Below, in pieces: positions 1 through 9,804 of a DNA stretch of 51,593 bases (the stretch's first letter is position 1; each line of letters opens with the position of its first letter). The position numbers and the translations under genes are program-made. The notes beneath the pieces are model-generated. The model ran no database searches. It was not told the origin of the DNA and saw only the letters and a list, made by a program, of their open reading frames with translations. Location: NCBI GenBank assembly GCA_016938015.1, contig JAFGVL010000037.1, forward strand, positions 1 to 51,593. Reading direction: 5' to 3'. Source of the DNA: Paludibacteraceae bacterium (lineage in GTDB: Bacteria > Bacteroidota > Bacteroidia > Bacteroidales > Paludibacteraceae).

Positions 1-120
1 CACAAATGACGCAAATTAACACAAAAGAAAATTTGTAGCAATCAGATAATAAGCAATATATGATTTGCGACAATTTGTGTTATTTGTTTCATTTGCGTTC
101 TTCTTTGTTTTTGGACAGTT
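1..120. repeat. Dispersed palindromic element, copy A (cut by window start)
   Basis: Its reverse complement aligns without gaps to 35243-35362 with 110 of 120 identical positions by hand count. The element has arms made of repeated CGCAAAT/ACAAAT units, a conserved AT-rich centre (about 28-62) and a conserved flank (101-120, reading TTGGACAGTT at the end). The second arm runs to about position 100; the first is probably incomplete because the window begins inside it. It lies downstream of ygiQ. There is no ORF in it. It could be a small non-autonomous mobile element or a REP-like RNA hairpin. Confidence 0.85.
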
Positions 121-205
121 TTCTTTGTGAGAAACTATAACCCTAATACGTTCGCTAAAAAATCCCTTTAGAGCTTGTCCGCTTTAGAGGAGGGTTAGAG
201 GAACT
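121..205. other. Non-coding stretch with short direct repeat, downstream of ygiQ
   Basis: This stretch between repeat copy A and the ygiQ stop codon holds the 7-mer TTTAGAG twice (about 169-175 and 183-189) and, read on the minus strand, a CCCT...AGGG pair followed by a run of six T. It may act as a weak terminator for ygiQ or be part of another dispersed repeat. No gene is seen. Confidence 0.35.
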
Positions 206-2035
206 TTATCTGCCAAACAACTTCTTTACCAAATCTTCCCGTTTCATTTTTCGTAAGACATTCATTATCTGCTGTCTAAATTCTTTTTTGTACCAAAAGA
301 AAAACTGCCGTTGACTCAATTTCTGTTCTTTTGTTTTAGCAATATAAATCGGTTCTAAAGTATAGGGATGATAGCCTGAATAATAGATTTCAGTAGCTAA
401 AGTCATGGGCGTTGGCGTAAAATCTTGTATTTGTTCCAACTGAAAATGCAACTGCTTGGTTTCGCAAGCTAATTCTGCCATATGTTCATCATGGCAAGCC
501 GGATGTGAGGAAATAAAATACGGTATCAATTGTTGATTTAAGCCTGCATTGTTGTTTATACGGTCAAAGTGTTTCTTAAATTCTTTAAAAAGTTGAAAGG
601 ATGGCTTTCGCATGAGTTTTAGTACCTCGTCGGAAGTATGCTCCGGTGCCACTTTTAATCTGCCCGAAACATGCTTTTCTATAAGTTCTTGCATATAATC
701 AGCATGACTTTTATTCTCATTCTCGTCTTTAGCTCTGTGTAACAATAAATCGTAACGAATACCGCTACCAATAAATAATTTTTTTATGCTAGGCAACATA
801 TCTACTTCCTTAAAAATATCCAATATCGGTTGGTGGTTGGTATTCAAATTCGGACAAACCACCGGATAGATACACGAAGGTTTTTTACACTTATAACAGA
901 CTTCCAAATCATAACCTTGCATCTTGTACATATTAGCTGACGGCCCGCCAAGGTCACTTATATAACCTTTAAAATCAGGCATATGCGTAATGGCTTTTAC
1001 TTCTTTCAAAATAGAAGCTTTGGATCGTGAGGAAATAAATTTACCCTGATGTGCTGAGATTGTACAGAACGAACAACCTCCAAAACAACCACGATGCATA
1101 TTCACGGAGAATTTAATCATCTCAAAAGCCGGAATAGTCTTGCCTTTATATTTTGGATGGGGTTGGCGGGTAAAAGGCAAATCGAATGAAGCATCAATTT
1201 CTGCTTCACTCATGGGTGGATAAGGCGGATTTACTACTACCAACTTATTTCCCACTGCTTGCACTAAAATTTGTGCGTGGTATTTATTCGACTCTTCCTC
1301 AATATGTTGGAAGTTGGCAGCGTACAATTTTTTATCTTTCAAACACAGTTCATGCGAAGATATATTCTTGACACCTTCGGTACCACTATTCGCATTGTAT
1401 TCATAGGCATTTGACACGTATGCCGTTTGCGGAATATTTGTCAATTGTTGAAAACTTTTTCCGGCACGTAATTGACTAATTATTTCTCGTATAGGAAGTT
1501 CTCCCATCCCATAAACAAGGAGGTCTGCCTTCGAATCAATCAAAATCGAAGGCTTTAAAGAATCCGACCAATAATCGTAGTGCGTAAAGCGACGAAGGGA
1601 TGCTTCTATTCCTCCTATTAACAAAGGAACATCCGGATATAATTGTTTGATAATCTTAGCGTAAGTAATTGTGGCATAATCCGGACGTAATCCCGGTCGT
1701 CCATCAGGAGAGTAGGCATCGTCTGAACGCAAGCGTTTATTAGCGGTATAATGATTTACCATGGAATCCATGCAACCGGCCGTGATGGCAAAAAACAAAC
1801 GGGGTTTCCCCATTTTTTTAAAGTCGCGGTGGTCACCACGCCAATCGGGTTGCGGCACAATAGCTACCTGCAAACCCATAGACTCCAACAGACGACCAAT
1901 TACCGCCGCCCCAAAAGAAGGGTGGTCGATATAAGCATCGCCCGAAAACAGGACTACATCCACTTCTTCCCAACCTCGTATTTCAAGCTCTTTTTTGGTG
2001 GTAGGTAGAAAATCAGTTAGTTGAAATTGTTGCAT
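206..2035 (-). CDS. ygiQ: YgiQ family radical SAM protein
   Basis: This is a radical S-adenosylmethionine protein of the YgiQ (UPF0313) family, whose reaction is not established. Counting from the chosen start (609 aa), the iron-sulfur motif C-x3-C-x2-C is C317, C321 and C324, within [10 protein letters not shown]. The N-terminal part has the family pattern [12 protein letters not shown] and the segment [10 protein letters not shown]. The length fits the family. I chose the ATG at 2035 over the upstream ATG at 2065 because family members start just before a TDxLPTTKKE segment, and because a promoter box TATCTTTG lies at 2041-2048, downstream of the earlier ATG. The gene diverges from pepT. 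The family call is firm, the substrate is unknown. Confidence 0.95.
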   Translation of the reverse strand: MQQFQLTDFLPTTKKELEIRGWEEVDVVLFSGDAYIDHPSFGAAVIGRLLESMGLQVAIVPQPDWRGDHRDFKKMGKPRLFFAITAGCMDSMVNHYTANKRLRSDDAYSPDGRPGLRPDYATITYAKIIKQLYPDVPLLIGGIEASLRRFTHYDYWSDSLKPSILIDSKADLLVYGMGELPIREIISQLRAGKSFQQLTNIPQTAYVSNAYEYNANSGTEGVKNISSHELCLKDKKLYAANFQHIEEESNKYHAQILVQAVGNKLVVVNPPYPPMSEAEIDASFDLPFTRQPHPKYKGKTIPAFEMIKFSVNMHRGCFGGCSFCTISAHQGKFISSRSKASILKEVKAITHMPDFKGYISDLGGPSANMYKMQGYDLEVCYKCKKPSCIYPVVCPNLNTNHQPILDIFKEVDMLPSIKKLFIGSGIRYDLLLHRAKDENENKSHADYMQELIEKHVSGRLKVAPEHTSDEVLKLMRKPSFQLFKEFKKHFDRINNNAGLNQQLIPYFISSHPACHDEHMAELACETKQLHFQLEQIQDFTPTPMTLATEIYYSGYHPYTLEPIYIAKTKEQKLSQRQFFFWYKKEFRQQIMNVLRKMKREDLVKKLFGR

Positions 2036-2040
2036 GGGTG

Positions 2041-2048
2041 CAAAGATA
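2041..2048 (-). promoter_or_regulatory. Bacteroidota -7 box for ygiQ
   Basis: Read on the minus strand the sequence is TATCTTTG, a match to the Bacteroidota -7 consensus TAnnTTTG. It ends six bases before the ATG at 2035, so the predicted transcription start falls on or next to the start codon. No well-spaced -33 TTTG was found. Confidence 0.6.
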
Positions 2049-2105
2049 GGGTTTTTTCTGTTCATAACATTTCAACCATTTAACACCCAAATTGCATATT
2101 TTTAC

Positions 2106-2113
2106 TATTTTTG
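2106..2113 (+). promoter_or_regulatory. Bacteroidota -7 box for pepT
   Basis: TATTTTTG matches TAnnTTTG and lies about 23 bases before the pepT ATG at 2136, implying a short leader. It forms a divergent promoter pair with the ygiQ box at 2041-2048. Confidence 0.6.
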
Positions 2114-2135
2114 TGCAAAAAATACAATTTTTATT

Positions 2136-3365
2136 ATGTATTTGACTGAACGATTTTTAAAATATGTGTCATTCGTTACTACTTCCGACACAAAAACAAA
2201 AACAACACCCAGCACTAACGGGCAAATGACTTTTGCCATTTACCTAACTAAAGAATTAACAGAAATTGGACTGGAGGATATCAGTTTGGACGAGCATGGC
2301 TATGTAATGGCTACACTCCCTGCTAATAGTAATAATGATGCTCCTGTTATTGGTTTTGTTTCGCATATGGATACGAGTCCGGATATGACTGCCGAAGGTA
2401 TTAGTCCTCAAATCATCCAAAATTATGATGGCAAAGACATTTTCCTAAACAAGGAAGAAAACATCCTACTTTCCCCCTCCGAATTTCCGGAAATAAAACA
2501 ATATATCGGTCAAGATTTGATAGTTACCAACGGGAAAACCCTACTAGGTGCTGATGACAAAGCGGGTATAACAGAAATTGTTACGGCCATGGAATACCTA
2601 GTAAATCATCCTGAAATAAAACACGGAAAAATACGTATTTGCTTTACGCCCGATGAAGAAATTGGTGAAGGAGCAAACCATTTTGATGTGGCTAAATTTG
2701 GTGCTGATTGGGCGTATACCATGGATGGTGGACAAATTGGCGAATTGGAATACGAAAATTTCAATGCGGCAGGAGTCGAAATTACCCTCAAAGGCAAAAA
2801 TATACATCCGGGCTATGCCAAAGGCAAAATGATTAATTCCCTGCATATTGCACAAGAGTTTATCCAATCCTTGCCAAAAGAAGAAGTGCCGGAAAAGACA
2901 AGTGGGTACGAAGGTTTTTATCACCTCAATGAAATGAAAGGCAACGTAGAAGAAACAAAATTACATTATATCATTCGCGACCACAACCGTGCAAAATTTG
3001 AGACTCGCAAACAAACCATGCAAGCAAAGGCAGCAATCATTGCCACCAAATACGGTGCTCAAAGCATTGAAATTGAAATCAAAGACCAATATTACAATAT
3101 GTTGGAGAAAATTGAACCCGTGATGCATGTGGTTGAATTAGCCAAAGAAGCCATGCTTGCAGTTGGTGTTCAACCAATCATAAAACCGATTCGTGGAGGT
3201 ACTGACGGTGCACGCTTGTCGTATATGGGACTACCCTGCCCCAATATCTTTGCCGGTGGACATAATTTTCACGGAAGATATGAATATGTACCTGTACAAA
3301 GTATGGAAAAATCAGTAGAGGTAATTGTGGAAATATGTAAAAGCGTAACAAACAGTAAACGGTAA
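2136..3365 (+). CDS. pepT: Peptidase T (tripeptide aminopeptidase)
   Basis: This is a cytoplasmic zinc aminopeptidase of family M20B that removes the N-terminal residue from tripeptides. From the ATG at 2136 the protein has 409 aa, close to the 408 of E. coli PepT. Metal-site residues line up with that family: H77 and D79 in SHMDT, D140 in GADDKAG, E174/E175 in [10 protein letters not shown]197 in MDGG, and a C-terminal histidine in GGHNFHG. An in-frame start at 2034 would add 34 residues unlike PepT and would overlap ygiQ and the promoter box, so I rejected it. The gene diverges from ygiQ and lies 73 bases upstream of an acyl-CoA synthetase gene on the same strand. Confidence 0.97.
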   Translation: MYLTERFLKYVSFVTTSDTKTKTTPSTNGQMTFAIYLTKELTEIGLEDISLDEHGYVMATLPANSNNDAPVIGFVSHMDTSPDMTAEGISPQIIQNYDGKDIFLNKEENILLSPSEFPEIKQYIGQDLIVTNGKTLLGADDKAGITEIVTAMEYLVNHPEIKHGKIRICFTPDEEIGEGANHFDVAKFGADWAYTMDGGQIGELEYENFNAAGVEITLKGKNIHPGYAKGKMINSLHIAQEFIQSLPKEEVPEKTSGYEGFYHLNEMKGNVEETKLHYIIRDHNRAKFETRKQTMQAKAAIIATKYGAQSIEIEIKDQYYNMLEKIEPVMHVVELAKEAMLAVGVQPIIKPIRGGTDGARLSYMGLPCPNIFAGGHNFHGRYEYVPVQSMEKSVEVIVEICKSVTNSKR

Positions 3366-3438
3366 ATAGTTAAGGATAAATGAGAAACTTCAATTTTTAT
3401 TCTTCACTATTAACTAATAATTTTTAACTATTAATTGT

Positions 3439-5202
3439 ATGATGGAAGTAAAACGCATTTTCGACCTCGTTCCATATTATTTGGAAAACAGTCCGAAACA
3501 AGAAGCTGCTTTTGGCTACAAAAAAAATGGAGAATGGAAAAAAATAAGCATACAGGAATATGCAACAAAAATAAATAATATCAGCTACGGATTTTTAAAA
3601 CTGGGAATAGAAAAAGGAGATAAAATTGCCATTATCAGTGGTAACCGTCCGGAATGGAATATATTAGATATGGCCGCCATGCAAATTGGGGCTATCTCCG
3701 TGCCTATTTATCCCACTATTAGTCAAGATGATTATCGTTACATTTTTAATCATGCCGAAGTAAAGTTGGTATTTATTGAAGGTAAAGAATTACGCACTAA
3801 AATTGAGCCCATCTTACCTCAAATCAAATCGTTACAGCACGTATACACCTTTATAGATCAAGGTGTTTTTCCATTTTTCGAACAATTGGAAGCACTTGGA
3901 AAAGCCAATCATAATCTGGAAAAAGTAGAAGGGCTAAAAGCCGGTATTAATGAAAACAATATGGCAACCATTATCTATACTTCAGGTACCACAGGCAATC
4001 CAAAAGGAGTAATGCTCTCTCACAGTAATTTTGTAAATAATTTTAAAAGCGTTTCTCATATTCCTGCCGAATGGTGTCGCACGGCATTGAGCTTTTTACC
4101 TCTTTGTCACGTATATGAGCGAATGTTGGTGTATCTGTACCAATATAGAGGAATCTCGGTGTATTATGCTGAAAGTATAGCGACGATAGCTGATAACATA
4201 AAAGAAATAAATCCAACTATAATGACTTGTGTACCAAGATTGTTGGAAAAAATTTACGACAAACTTTATGATGCAGGTAAAAAACAACCGTTTTTCAAAA
4301 AGAAACTTTACTACTGGGCATTTAATCTTGCTAAGAAATATAAAATTGAAGGCAACACATCCCTTTACAACTTACAGCATAGAATAGCAGATAAGTTGAT
4401 TTACAGTAAATGGAAAGATGCCATAGGAGGAAATTTTGACTTAGTTGTATCTGGTGGTTCAGCCATACAACCACATATGGCTTCATTTTTTTCGGCCATT
4501 GGTATGCCTGTTTTTGAAGGATACGGATTAACCGAATCATCTCCGGTAATTGCTGTTAGCGATAAAGGTAAAAACCAACGTAAAGCAGGTACAGTTGGAC
4601 CTCCATTAAAAGGCGTTGAAATAAAAATTGCTGAAAATAACGAAATTTGTTGTAGAGGACACAATGTTATGTTAGGCTATTACAAAGAACCTGAACGAAC
4701 AGCCGAAGTAATTGATAAAGAGGGTTGGTTACACACCGGCGATATGGGAATAATTACACCCGAAGGATTGTTAAAAATTACCGGACGAATAAAAAGTATC
4801 TTTAAAACTTCTTTTGGCAAATACATTAATCCTCAAAAAATTGAAGAAAAATGTTGTGAATCTCCATTTATAGAAAACATGCTTGTTTTAGGCGAAAATC
4901 AAAAATTTGCTGCCGCTTTGATACTTCCGGACTTCCACTTTTTACAAACCTATTGTAAAAATCATAAAATTCCCTATACAACGCCAAGCGAAATAGTTGA
5001 TAATAAAGATATTATTGACCGATACAAACGTGAATTAAAAAAATACAATCATAATTTTGGCGATTGGGAACAAGTTAAAAAATTTAAATTAATTGCCGAC
5101 GAATGGTCACAACAAACCGGCATTTTAACACCTACCCTTAAACTTAAACGAAATCTAATCCAAGAAATGTATAAAGATGTTATAGAACAGCTGTTTTTAT
5201 AG
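3439..5202 (+). CDS. Long-chain fatty acid--CoA ligase (AMP-forming)
   Basis: This is an adenylate-forming enzyme that activates fatty acids with ATP and CoA. The 587-aa protein has the phosphate-binding loop TSGTTGNPKG at 181-190, the adenine-binding segment EGYGLTES at 360-367, the hinge-region motif WLHTGD at 430-435 and the catalytic lysine region SFGKYINP with K461. The order and spacing match long-chain acyl-CoA synthetases of the FAA1/FadD15 type, which lack a signal peptide. Two adjacent ATG codons (3439 and 3442) can serve as start. It lies on the same strand as pepT after a 73-base gap, and a secreted protein with its own promoter follows. The acyl chain preference cannot be read from sequence. 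Confidence 0.93.
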   Translation: MMEVKRIFDLVPYYLENSPKQEAAFGYKKNGEWKKISIQEYATKINNISYGFLKLGIEKGDKIAIISGNRPEWNILDMAAMQIGAISVPIYPTISQDDYRYIFNHAEVKLVFIEGKELRTKIEPILPQIKSLQHVYTFIDQGVFPFFEQLEALGKANHNLEKVEGLKAGINENNMATIIYTSGTTGNPKGVMLSHSNFVNNFKSVSHIPAEWCRTALSFLPLCHVYERMLVYLYQYRGISVYYAESIATIADNIKEINPTIMTCVPRLLEKIYDKLYDAGKKQPFFKKKLYYWAFNLAKKYKIEGNTSLYNLQHRIADKLIYSKWKDAIGGNFDLVVSGGSAIQPHMASFFSAIGMPVFEGYGLTESSPVIAVSDKGKNQRKAGTVGPPLKGVEIKIAENNEICCRGHNVMLGYYKEPERTAEVIDKEGWLHTGDMGIITPEGLLKITGRIKSIFKTSFGKYINPQKIEEKCCESPFIENMLVLGENQKFAAALILPDFHFLQTYCKNHKIPYTTPSEIVDNKDIIDRYKRELKKYNHNFGDWEQVKKFKLIADEWSQQTGILTPTLKLKRNLIQEMYKDVIEQLFL

Positions 5203-5233
5203 AAAAATATTGAAAAATTATCGGTTAATATCT

Positions 5234-5263
5234 TGTTAATTAAAATTACATTTATTAACTTTG
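5234..5263 (+). promoter_or_regulatory. Promoter of the T9SS cargo gene
   Basis: TTG at 5234-5236 is followed after 19 bases by TAACTTTG at 5256-5263. This fits the Bacteroidota -33/-7 pattern and leaves a leader of about 30 bases before the ATG at 5299. Confidence 0.6.
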
Positions 5264-5298
5264 TGCTGTTTCATTTAAACATTTTTTACAATTTCAAC

Positions 5299-6333
5299 AT
5301 GAGCAATATAAAGAGAAAAATTATTCTGATGATACTAGCGGCATTATTCAGCCAGCTATATGCTCAAAACCCCAACTTTAGGTTTGCCACAACTACAACT
5401 ACCAATCAAGTGGTTGATAGTATCATTGCTATAGGAACTGCCACTATTCCTTACGTTGGCACTACATCTGCAACTGTTTCTAAAACAATTTGCACCTTAG
5501 ATAATGAGTATGTAAGCCAAGAAACTAACTATTTTATCAATTTAAATAATCTTTCGTTAATTCCGGTTTCGAAAAAAACATATACTTATTCTATTAATAA
5601 CATTTTAGATACAAGCATAACCGCAAAATGGGACAGCACCCTATCAATATTTATTGATTCTTTAAAATCGGAATATATTTACCCTGTTAACGATATTTGT
5701 ATTGAAAAAATTTACAAAATTAATGGAAGTGTTTGGCAATTATCCGATTCAATTAAAACCGTTACAACGTACAATTCCAATCAAGATGCTACCGAAAAAA
5801 TAACCTTTGCATCGAGAGATGGCATTTGGGTTGATTCAATAAAGGAAATTTCTCAATATGACGCTTCTTTTCGTTTAACCGAAAAAATTATTTCTCTTAA
5901 CAATGGCAGTGCTTGGGAAAATTTCAAAAAAACGGTATTAACTTATAATGTAGATAATAAAACTGCTTCTGCTATTTTATATGATGGAGACGGAGTTGGT
6001 TGGACTCTTTCTACATTTTCTTTAAATGGCATTCAAGCAACTGTTAACACAACGGTACACTATTCTATGATTAACCGTACAGCTTTACCGGTTATTGAGA
6101 ACGCAATAGAAGCAGTTAAAACATATCCTAACCCAACAGTGGATGGTTTTTATGTAAATGCGGGAGATTCAAATGTGAGAGTATCTGTCATATCCGTATC
6201 AGGCGAATTATTGATAGAAAAAGAAGTTACCGGCACTGAATATATTCGTGTAAACACTATTGGTAAAGGAACTTTTTTAGTTAAGATTAGTTCTAACGGA
6301 AAATCCATTACTAAAAAATTATATGTTAAATAA
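5299..6333 (+). CDS. Secreted protein with T9SS C-terminal sorting domain
   Basis: The protein has 344 aa from the ATG at 5299. A basic N-terminus and a hydrophobic stretch ending in LYAQ (about residues 5-23) form a signal peptide. The middle is rich in Thr, Ser and Asn, with repeated short patterns of the type DSIK and TYN. I do not recognise a catalytic domain. The last 70 or so residues form a type A T9SS sorting domain, with TYPNPTVDGFYV near its start and KKLYVK at the very end, so the protein is probably exported to the cell surface or medium. An in-frame TTG at 5233 would place the promoter inside the gene and was rejected. The same type of sorting domain occurs in the next gene. Confidence 0.88.
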   Translation: MSNIKRKIILMILAALFSQLYAQNPNFRFATTTTTNQVVDSIIAIGTATIPYVGTTSATVSKTICTLDNEYVSQETNYFINLNNLSLIPVSKKTYTYSINNILDTSITAKWDSTLSIFIDSLKSEYIYPVNDICIEKIYKINGSVWQLSDSIKTVTTYNSNQDATEKITFASRDGIWVDSIKEISQYDASFRLTEKIISLNNGSAWENFKKTVLTYNVDNKTASAILYDGDGVGWTLSTFSLNGIQATVNTTVHYSMINRTALPVIENAIEAVKTYPNPTVDGFYVNAGDSNVRVSVISVSGELLIEKEVTGTEYIRVNTIGKGTFLVKISSNGKSITKKLYVK

Positions 6334-6431
6334 AATAGTTTTATACTGTTAAAAAGTTTTAATATTGTTTATTAAGGCTATTATTAGACAACAAATTTGC
6401 TTTTTATCTGTTATAATTATTAAAATAGACT

Positions 6432-6439
6432 TAATTTTG
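6432..6439 (+). promoter_or_regulatory. -7 box for the CTD-only gene
   Basis: TAATTTTG matches TAnnTTTG and lies 28 bases before the ATG at 6468, so the small gene probably has its own promoter. No clear -33 element was found at the expected distance. Confidence 0.5.
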
Positions 6440-6467
6440 CAACCAAATAAATCAAGTTACTACACCA

Positions 6468-6776
6468 ATGCGTAAAATATATATATTACTTTTTTCAATA
6501 CTATTCTTTGTTAACTTAAGCTACGCTCAAATTGAACCTTCAACAAGTACCGGTTCTGTAACTACATATCCAAGTTCTGCTACAGAAGGCTTTTATATTA
6601 ATGCCGGCGACGAAACTGTTATGATTAATATGTTTAGCTTGGGAGGTAAGTTAGTTTTAACCAAAACAGTTAAAGGTACTGAATATATTGATGTTAACAG
6701 TTTAGCAAAAGGTACTTATATTGTTAAACTTACTCAAAACGGTAAAACGGTAACAAAAAAGTTAGTACTAAAATAA
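6468..6776 (+). CDS. Mini-protein: signal peptide plus T9SS sorting domain only
   Basis: The protein has only 102 aa. Residues 1-20 form a clear signal peptide ending in LSYA. About a dozen Ser/Thr-rich residues follow, and the rest (about 33-102) is a T9SS sorting domain ending in KKLVLK. There is no room for a normal cargo domain. By hand alignment this domain shares about half its residues with that of the upstream gene, including GTEYI, KGT and NGK segments, so the two are probably related by duplication. The usual YPNP motif is changed to YPSS. It has its own -7 box and a strong terminator directly downstream, so it looks like an intact transcription unit and not a fragment. The function is unknown. 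Confidence 0.82.
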   Translation: MRKIYILLFSILFFVNLSYAQIEPSTSTGSVTTYPSSATEGFYINAGDETVMINMFSLGGKLVLTKTVKGTEYIDVNSLAKGTYIVKLTQNGKTVTKKLVLK

Positions 6777-6800
6777 AGGACAACATTATAATATACAGAT

Positions 6801-6836
6801 AACGCCCGTAAGTAAAACTTACGGGCGTTATTTGTT
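6801..6836. terminator. Bidirectional hairpin terminator between CTD gene and aspS
   Basis: A perfect 13-bp stem (6801-6813 with 6817-6829) and a 3-base loop are followed on the plus strand by a T-rich run. It lies between two convergent genes and should end transcription of the CTD-only gene and possibly of aspS. Confidence 0.85.
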
Positions 6837-6868
6837 TTTATGATTTACTAAATTTAAACCTACAAAGG

Positions 6869-8623
6869 TTATTTCGGTAAATTTACAATTAAATTTAGTT
6901 CTTTTAATTGCTCATCATCTATTAAAGATGGGGCATCTATCATCACGTCTCTTCCCGAATTGTTTTTAGGGAAAGCAATGCAGTCACGAATACTATCCAA
7001 ACCGGCCAACAAAGAAACAAAGCGGTCAAGTCCAAAAGCAATACCCCCATGCGGTGGTGCCCCAAATTTAAAAGCATTCATCAAAAATCCGAATTGGTAT
7101 TCTGCTTTTTCCTTTGTAAAACCAAGTGTTTTAAACATTAACGCTTGTAAATCTTTGTCGTATATACGAATAGAACCACCGCCTAATTCAACACCATTAA
7201 TAACCAAATCGTAAGCATTAGCACGAACAGCTGCAGGATTGGTTTCCAATAAGCCAATATCTTCCGGTTTAGGCGCTGTAAATGGGTGATGCATTGCTGA
7301 GAAACGTTGATGATCTTCATCCCACTCCAACAAAGGGAAATCGATTACCCACAAAGGTTTAAACACATCTTTGTTGCGTAAACCCATACGGCTACCCATT
7401 TCTAAACGAAGTTCACCAAGGTGTTTTAGAGTTTTATCTTTTTCTCCCGAAAGTACCAAAATTAAATCGCCCGGTTTAGCACCCAACTTTTCAGCCCAAA
7501 CTTTCAAATCATCTTGATTATAAAATTTATCTACCGAAGATTTTAATATTCCATCAGCCTCATATCGCACATAAACCAATCCTTTTGCTCCAATTTGAGG
7601 ACGTTTAACAAATTCTGTCAAACCATCCAACTCTTTACGAGTGTAAGTTGCGCAATTTTCAGCACATATAGCTCCTATATATTCAGCATCATTAAAAACG
7701 CCAAAATCGCGGTTTTTAGCTATAGCACTTAAATCTACAAAGCGCATATCAAAACGGATATCAGGCTTGTCGGAGCCATAAAACTCCATGGCATCAGCAT
7801 AAGACATACGAGGAAAATCGGCTGAGAATTCAATTCCTTTTACATTTTTGAAAATAGCTTTTACCAATCCTTCAAAGGTATTTAGAATATCTTCTTGCTC
7901 TATAAAAGCCATCTCACAATCTATTTGCGTAAACTCCGGCTGACGGTCAGCACGCAAATCTTCATCACGGAAACATTTCACTATTTGAAAGTACCGATCA
8001 AAACCTGCAACCATCAACAATTGTTTAAAAACTTGCGGAGACTGAGGCAAGGCATAAAACTCGCCTTGATTCATACGCGATGGCACCACAAAATCACGAG
8101 CTCCTTCGGGGGTTGATTTGATCAGTACAGGTGTTTCTGTTTCAATAAAATCTTTCTGAATCAAATAATTACGCGTTTCAAAACAAAGTCGATTACGTAA
8201 CTCCAAATTCTTACGCACCGCATTACGGCGTAAATCGAGGTAACGGTATTTCATACGCAACTCATCACCCCCATCGGTTTCGTCTTCGATAGTAAAAGGA
8301 GGAGTTTCCGACACATTTAAAATAATTAATTCAGATACAATTATTTCAATATCCCCGGTAGGCATTTTGGCATTCTTACTACTGCGTTCTGCTACTGTTC
8401 CTATAACTTGAACTACATACTCACGACCCAGCTTTTGAGCTTTGTCGCTAAGTTCTTTATTTACCGCCTCATCAAAAGCCAACTGAGTTAGTCCATAACG
8501 ATCACGTAAATCTACGAAGGTCATCCCTCCCAGTTTACGGGTACGTTGCACCCATCCGGCTAATGTAACCTGACTTCCTACTTGTTCTATGCGGAGTTGC
8601 CCGCAGGTATGTGATCTAAACAT
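6869..8623 (-). CDS. aspS: Aspartate--tRNA ligase
   Basis: This class II aminoacyl-tRNA synthetase charges tRNA-Asp in the cytoplasm. The 584-aa length is normal for the bacterial type. The N-terminal anticodon-binding OB fold starts at about residue 15 ([15 protein letters not shown]). Motif 2, [17 protein letters not shown], is at 217-233. Motif 3 near the C-terminus reads [16 protein letters not shown]. The bacterial insertion domain lies between motifs 2 and 3. The gene follows fabD on the same strand with an 88-base gap and no promoter box that I can see, so the two may be co-transcribed. Confidence 0.98.
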   Translation of the reverse strand: MFRSHTCGQLRIEQVGSQVTLAGWVQRTRKLGGMTFVDLRDRYGLTQLAFDEAVNKELSDKAQKLGREYVVQVIGTVAERSSKNAKMPTGDIEIIVSELIILNVSETPPFTIEDETDGGDELRMKYRYLDLRRNAVRKNLELRNRLCFETRNYLIQKDFIETETPVLIKSTPEGARDFVVPSRMNQGEFYALPQSPQVFKQLLMVAGFDRYFQIVKCFRDEDLRADRQPEFTQIDCEMAFIEQEDILNTFEGLVKAIFKNVKGIEFSADFPRMSYADAMEFYGSDKPDIRFDMRFVDLSAIAKNRDFGVFNDAEYIGAICAENCATYTRKELDGLTEFVKRPQIGAKGLVYVRYEADGILKSSVDKFYNQDDLKVWAEKLGAKPGDLILVLSGEKDKTLKHLGELRLEMGSRMGLRNKDVFKPLWVIDFPLLEWDEDHQRFSAMHHPFTAPKPEDIGLLETNPAAVRANAYDLVINGVELGGGSIRIYDKDLQALMFKTLGFTKEKAEYQFGFLMNAFKFGAPPHGGIAFGLDRFVSLLAGLDSIRDCIAFPKNNSGRDVMIDAPSLIDDEQLKELNLIVNLPK

Positions 8624-8653
8624 TTTTTTTAATTAAAAGAATTAAGAAAATGA

Positions 8654-8694
8654 AAAGAATGAAAAGAATATTATTTTAATTTTCTTCATTCTTT
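8654..8694. repeat. AT-rich imperfect inverted repeat between fabD and aspS
   Basis: Arms of 15 bases (8654-8668 and 8680-8694) are complementary except for two positions, with an 11-base loop. It may be a weak terminator or an RNA processing site between fabD and aspS. It has no GC-rich stem, so the role is uncertain. Confidence 0.35.
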
Positions 8695-8711
8695 AATTTT
8701 TTCATTTTTGA

Positions 8712-9581
8712 TTACCCCACTTCTACTCCCGGAGCAATTTTACCTACCAATCCTTGTAATACTTTACCAGGACCTAACTCACGAAACGAAGTGGCGCCAT
8801 CGGCAACCATATTTTGTACTGACTGAGTCCAACGAACCGGAGCAGTTAATTGAGCTATTAAATTTGCTTTTATAGTTTGAGGATCTGTTTGCGGTTTGGC
8901 ATTTACATTTTGGTATACCGGACAGATTGGTTTATTAATCGTCGTTGCAGCAATTGCAGCTTCCAATTCAATACGAGCAGGTTCCATTAATGGTGAGTGA
9001 AAAGCACCACCTACAGGCAGTTTCAAAGCTCGTCTGGCACCTTTAGCCAATAGAGCTTCGCAGGCTTTATCAATTCCCTCAATAGAACCGGAAATTACCA
9101 ATTGTCCCGGACAGTTATAATTTGCCGCAACAACCACTTCCGGAATAGAAGCACATACTTCTTCCACAATTTCGTCGGCTAAACCAAGTACTGCAGCCAT
9201 GGTTCCGGGAACTTTTTCGCAAGCTGCCTGCATAGCCATAGCACGTTTATATACTAACGACAAACCGTCTTCAAAACTCATAGCTCCTGCGGCCACTAAA
9301 GCCGAAAATTCGCCTAAAGAGTGACCGGCAGTCATTTCCGGATTAAATTCTGCTCCTAGTGTTTTAGCAGTAATAACCGAGTGTAAAAAAATTGCCGGTT
9401 GTGTTACTTTTGTTTGACGCAAGTCTTCGTCTGTACCTGCGAACATTAAATCAGTAATACGATATCCTAAAATTTCGTTTGCTTTCTCAAACAATTCTTT
9501 TGCTAAAGTTGATGTTTCATAAAGGTCTTTACCCATACCTACAAATTGAGCACCTTGACCGGGAAATACAAATGCTTTCAT
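8712..9581 (-). CDS. fabD: Malonyl-CoA--acyl carrier protein transacylase
   Basis: FabD transfers the malonyl group from CoA to acyl carrier protein, the step that supplies type II fatty acid synthesis. The 289-aa protein starts with the family signature FPGQGAQ (6-12). The nucleophile is S88 in GHSLGE, and the catalytic histidine lies in GGAFHSPLMEPA. The length is a little short of the 309 aa of E. coli FabD but all motifs are present. It has its own -7 box upstream and precedes aspS. No other fab gene is nearby. Confidence 0.97.
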   Translation of the reverse strand: MKAFVFPGQGAQFVGMGKDLYETSTLAKELFEKANEILGYRITDLMFAGTDEDLRQTKVTQPAIFLHSVITAKTLGAEFNPEMTAGHSLGEFSALVAAGAMSFEDGLSLVYKRAMAMQAACEKVPGTMAAVLGLADEIVEEVCASIPEVVVAANYNCPGQLVISGSIEGIDKACEALLAKGARRALKLPVGGAFHSPLMEPARIELEAAIAATTINKPICPVYQNVNAKPQTDPQTIKANLIAQLTAPVRWTQSVQNMVADGATSFRELGPGKVLQGLVGKIAPGVEVG

Positions 9582-9608
9582 ACGTTTAATATTTTAAATT
9601 TCAGCCAA

Positions 9609-9616
9609 CAAAGATA
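9609..9616 (-). promoter_or_regulatory. -7 box for fabD
   Basis: On the minus strand this reads TATCTTTG, matching TAnnTTTG, 27 bases upstream of the fabD ATG. Confidence 0.6.
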
Positions 9617-9737
9617 AGCATAATCATTTTTGAGTAAAGCTTTAAGGAGTAAATTTATTAACAAGATTCGTTTTTAGAAGAACAACAACGAATATATCAG
9701 ATATAATAATATTTAAAGGAAGTTTAAACAACAAAGA

Positions 9738-9768
9738 TTGATGTTTAACTTCAAAAATAGTATTTTTG
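9738..9768 (+). promoter_or_regulatory. Promoter of the penicillin-binding protein gene
   Basis: TTG at 9738-9740 is separated by 20 bases from TATTTTTG at 9761-9768, a good Bacteroidota -33/-7 pair. The ATG at 9805 follows after 36 bases. Confidence 0.65.
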
Positions 9769-9804
9769 CATTTCACAATTAAAACAATAGCAATAAATAA
9801 TAAC

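Noticed and set aside
2598-2924. Minus-strand frames inside pepT (108 and 63 residues)
   Set aside because: They are shadows of a clearly coding plus-strand gene, with odd composition and no domain features.
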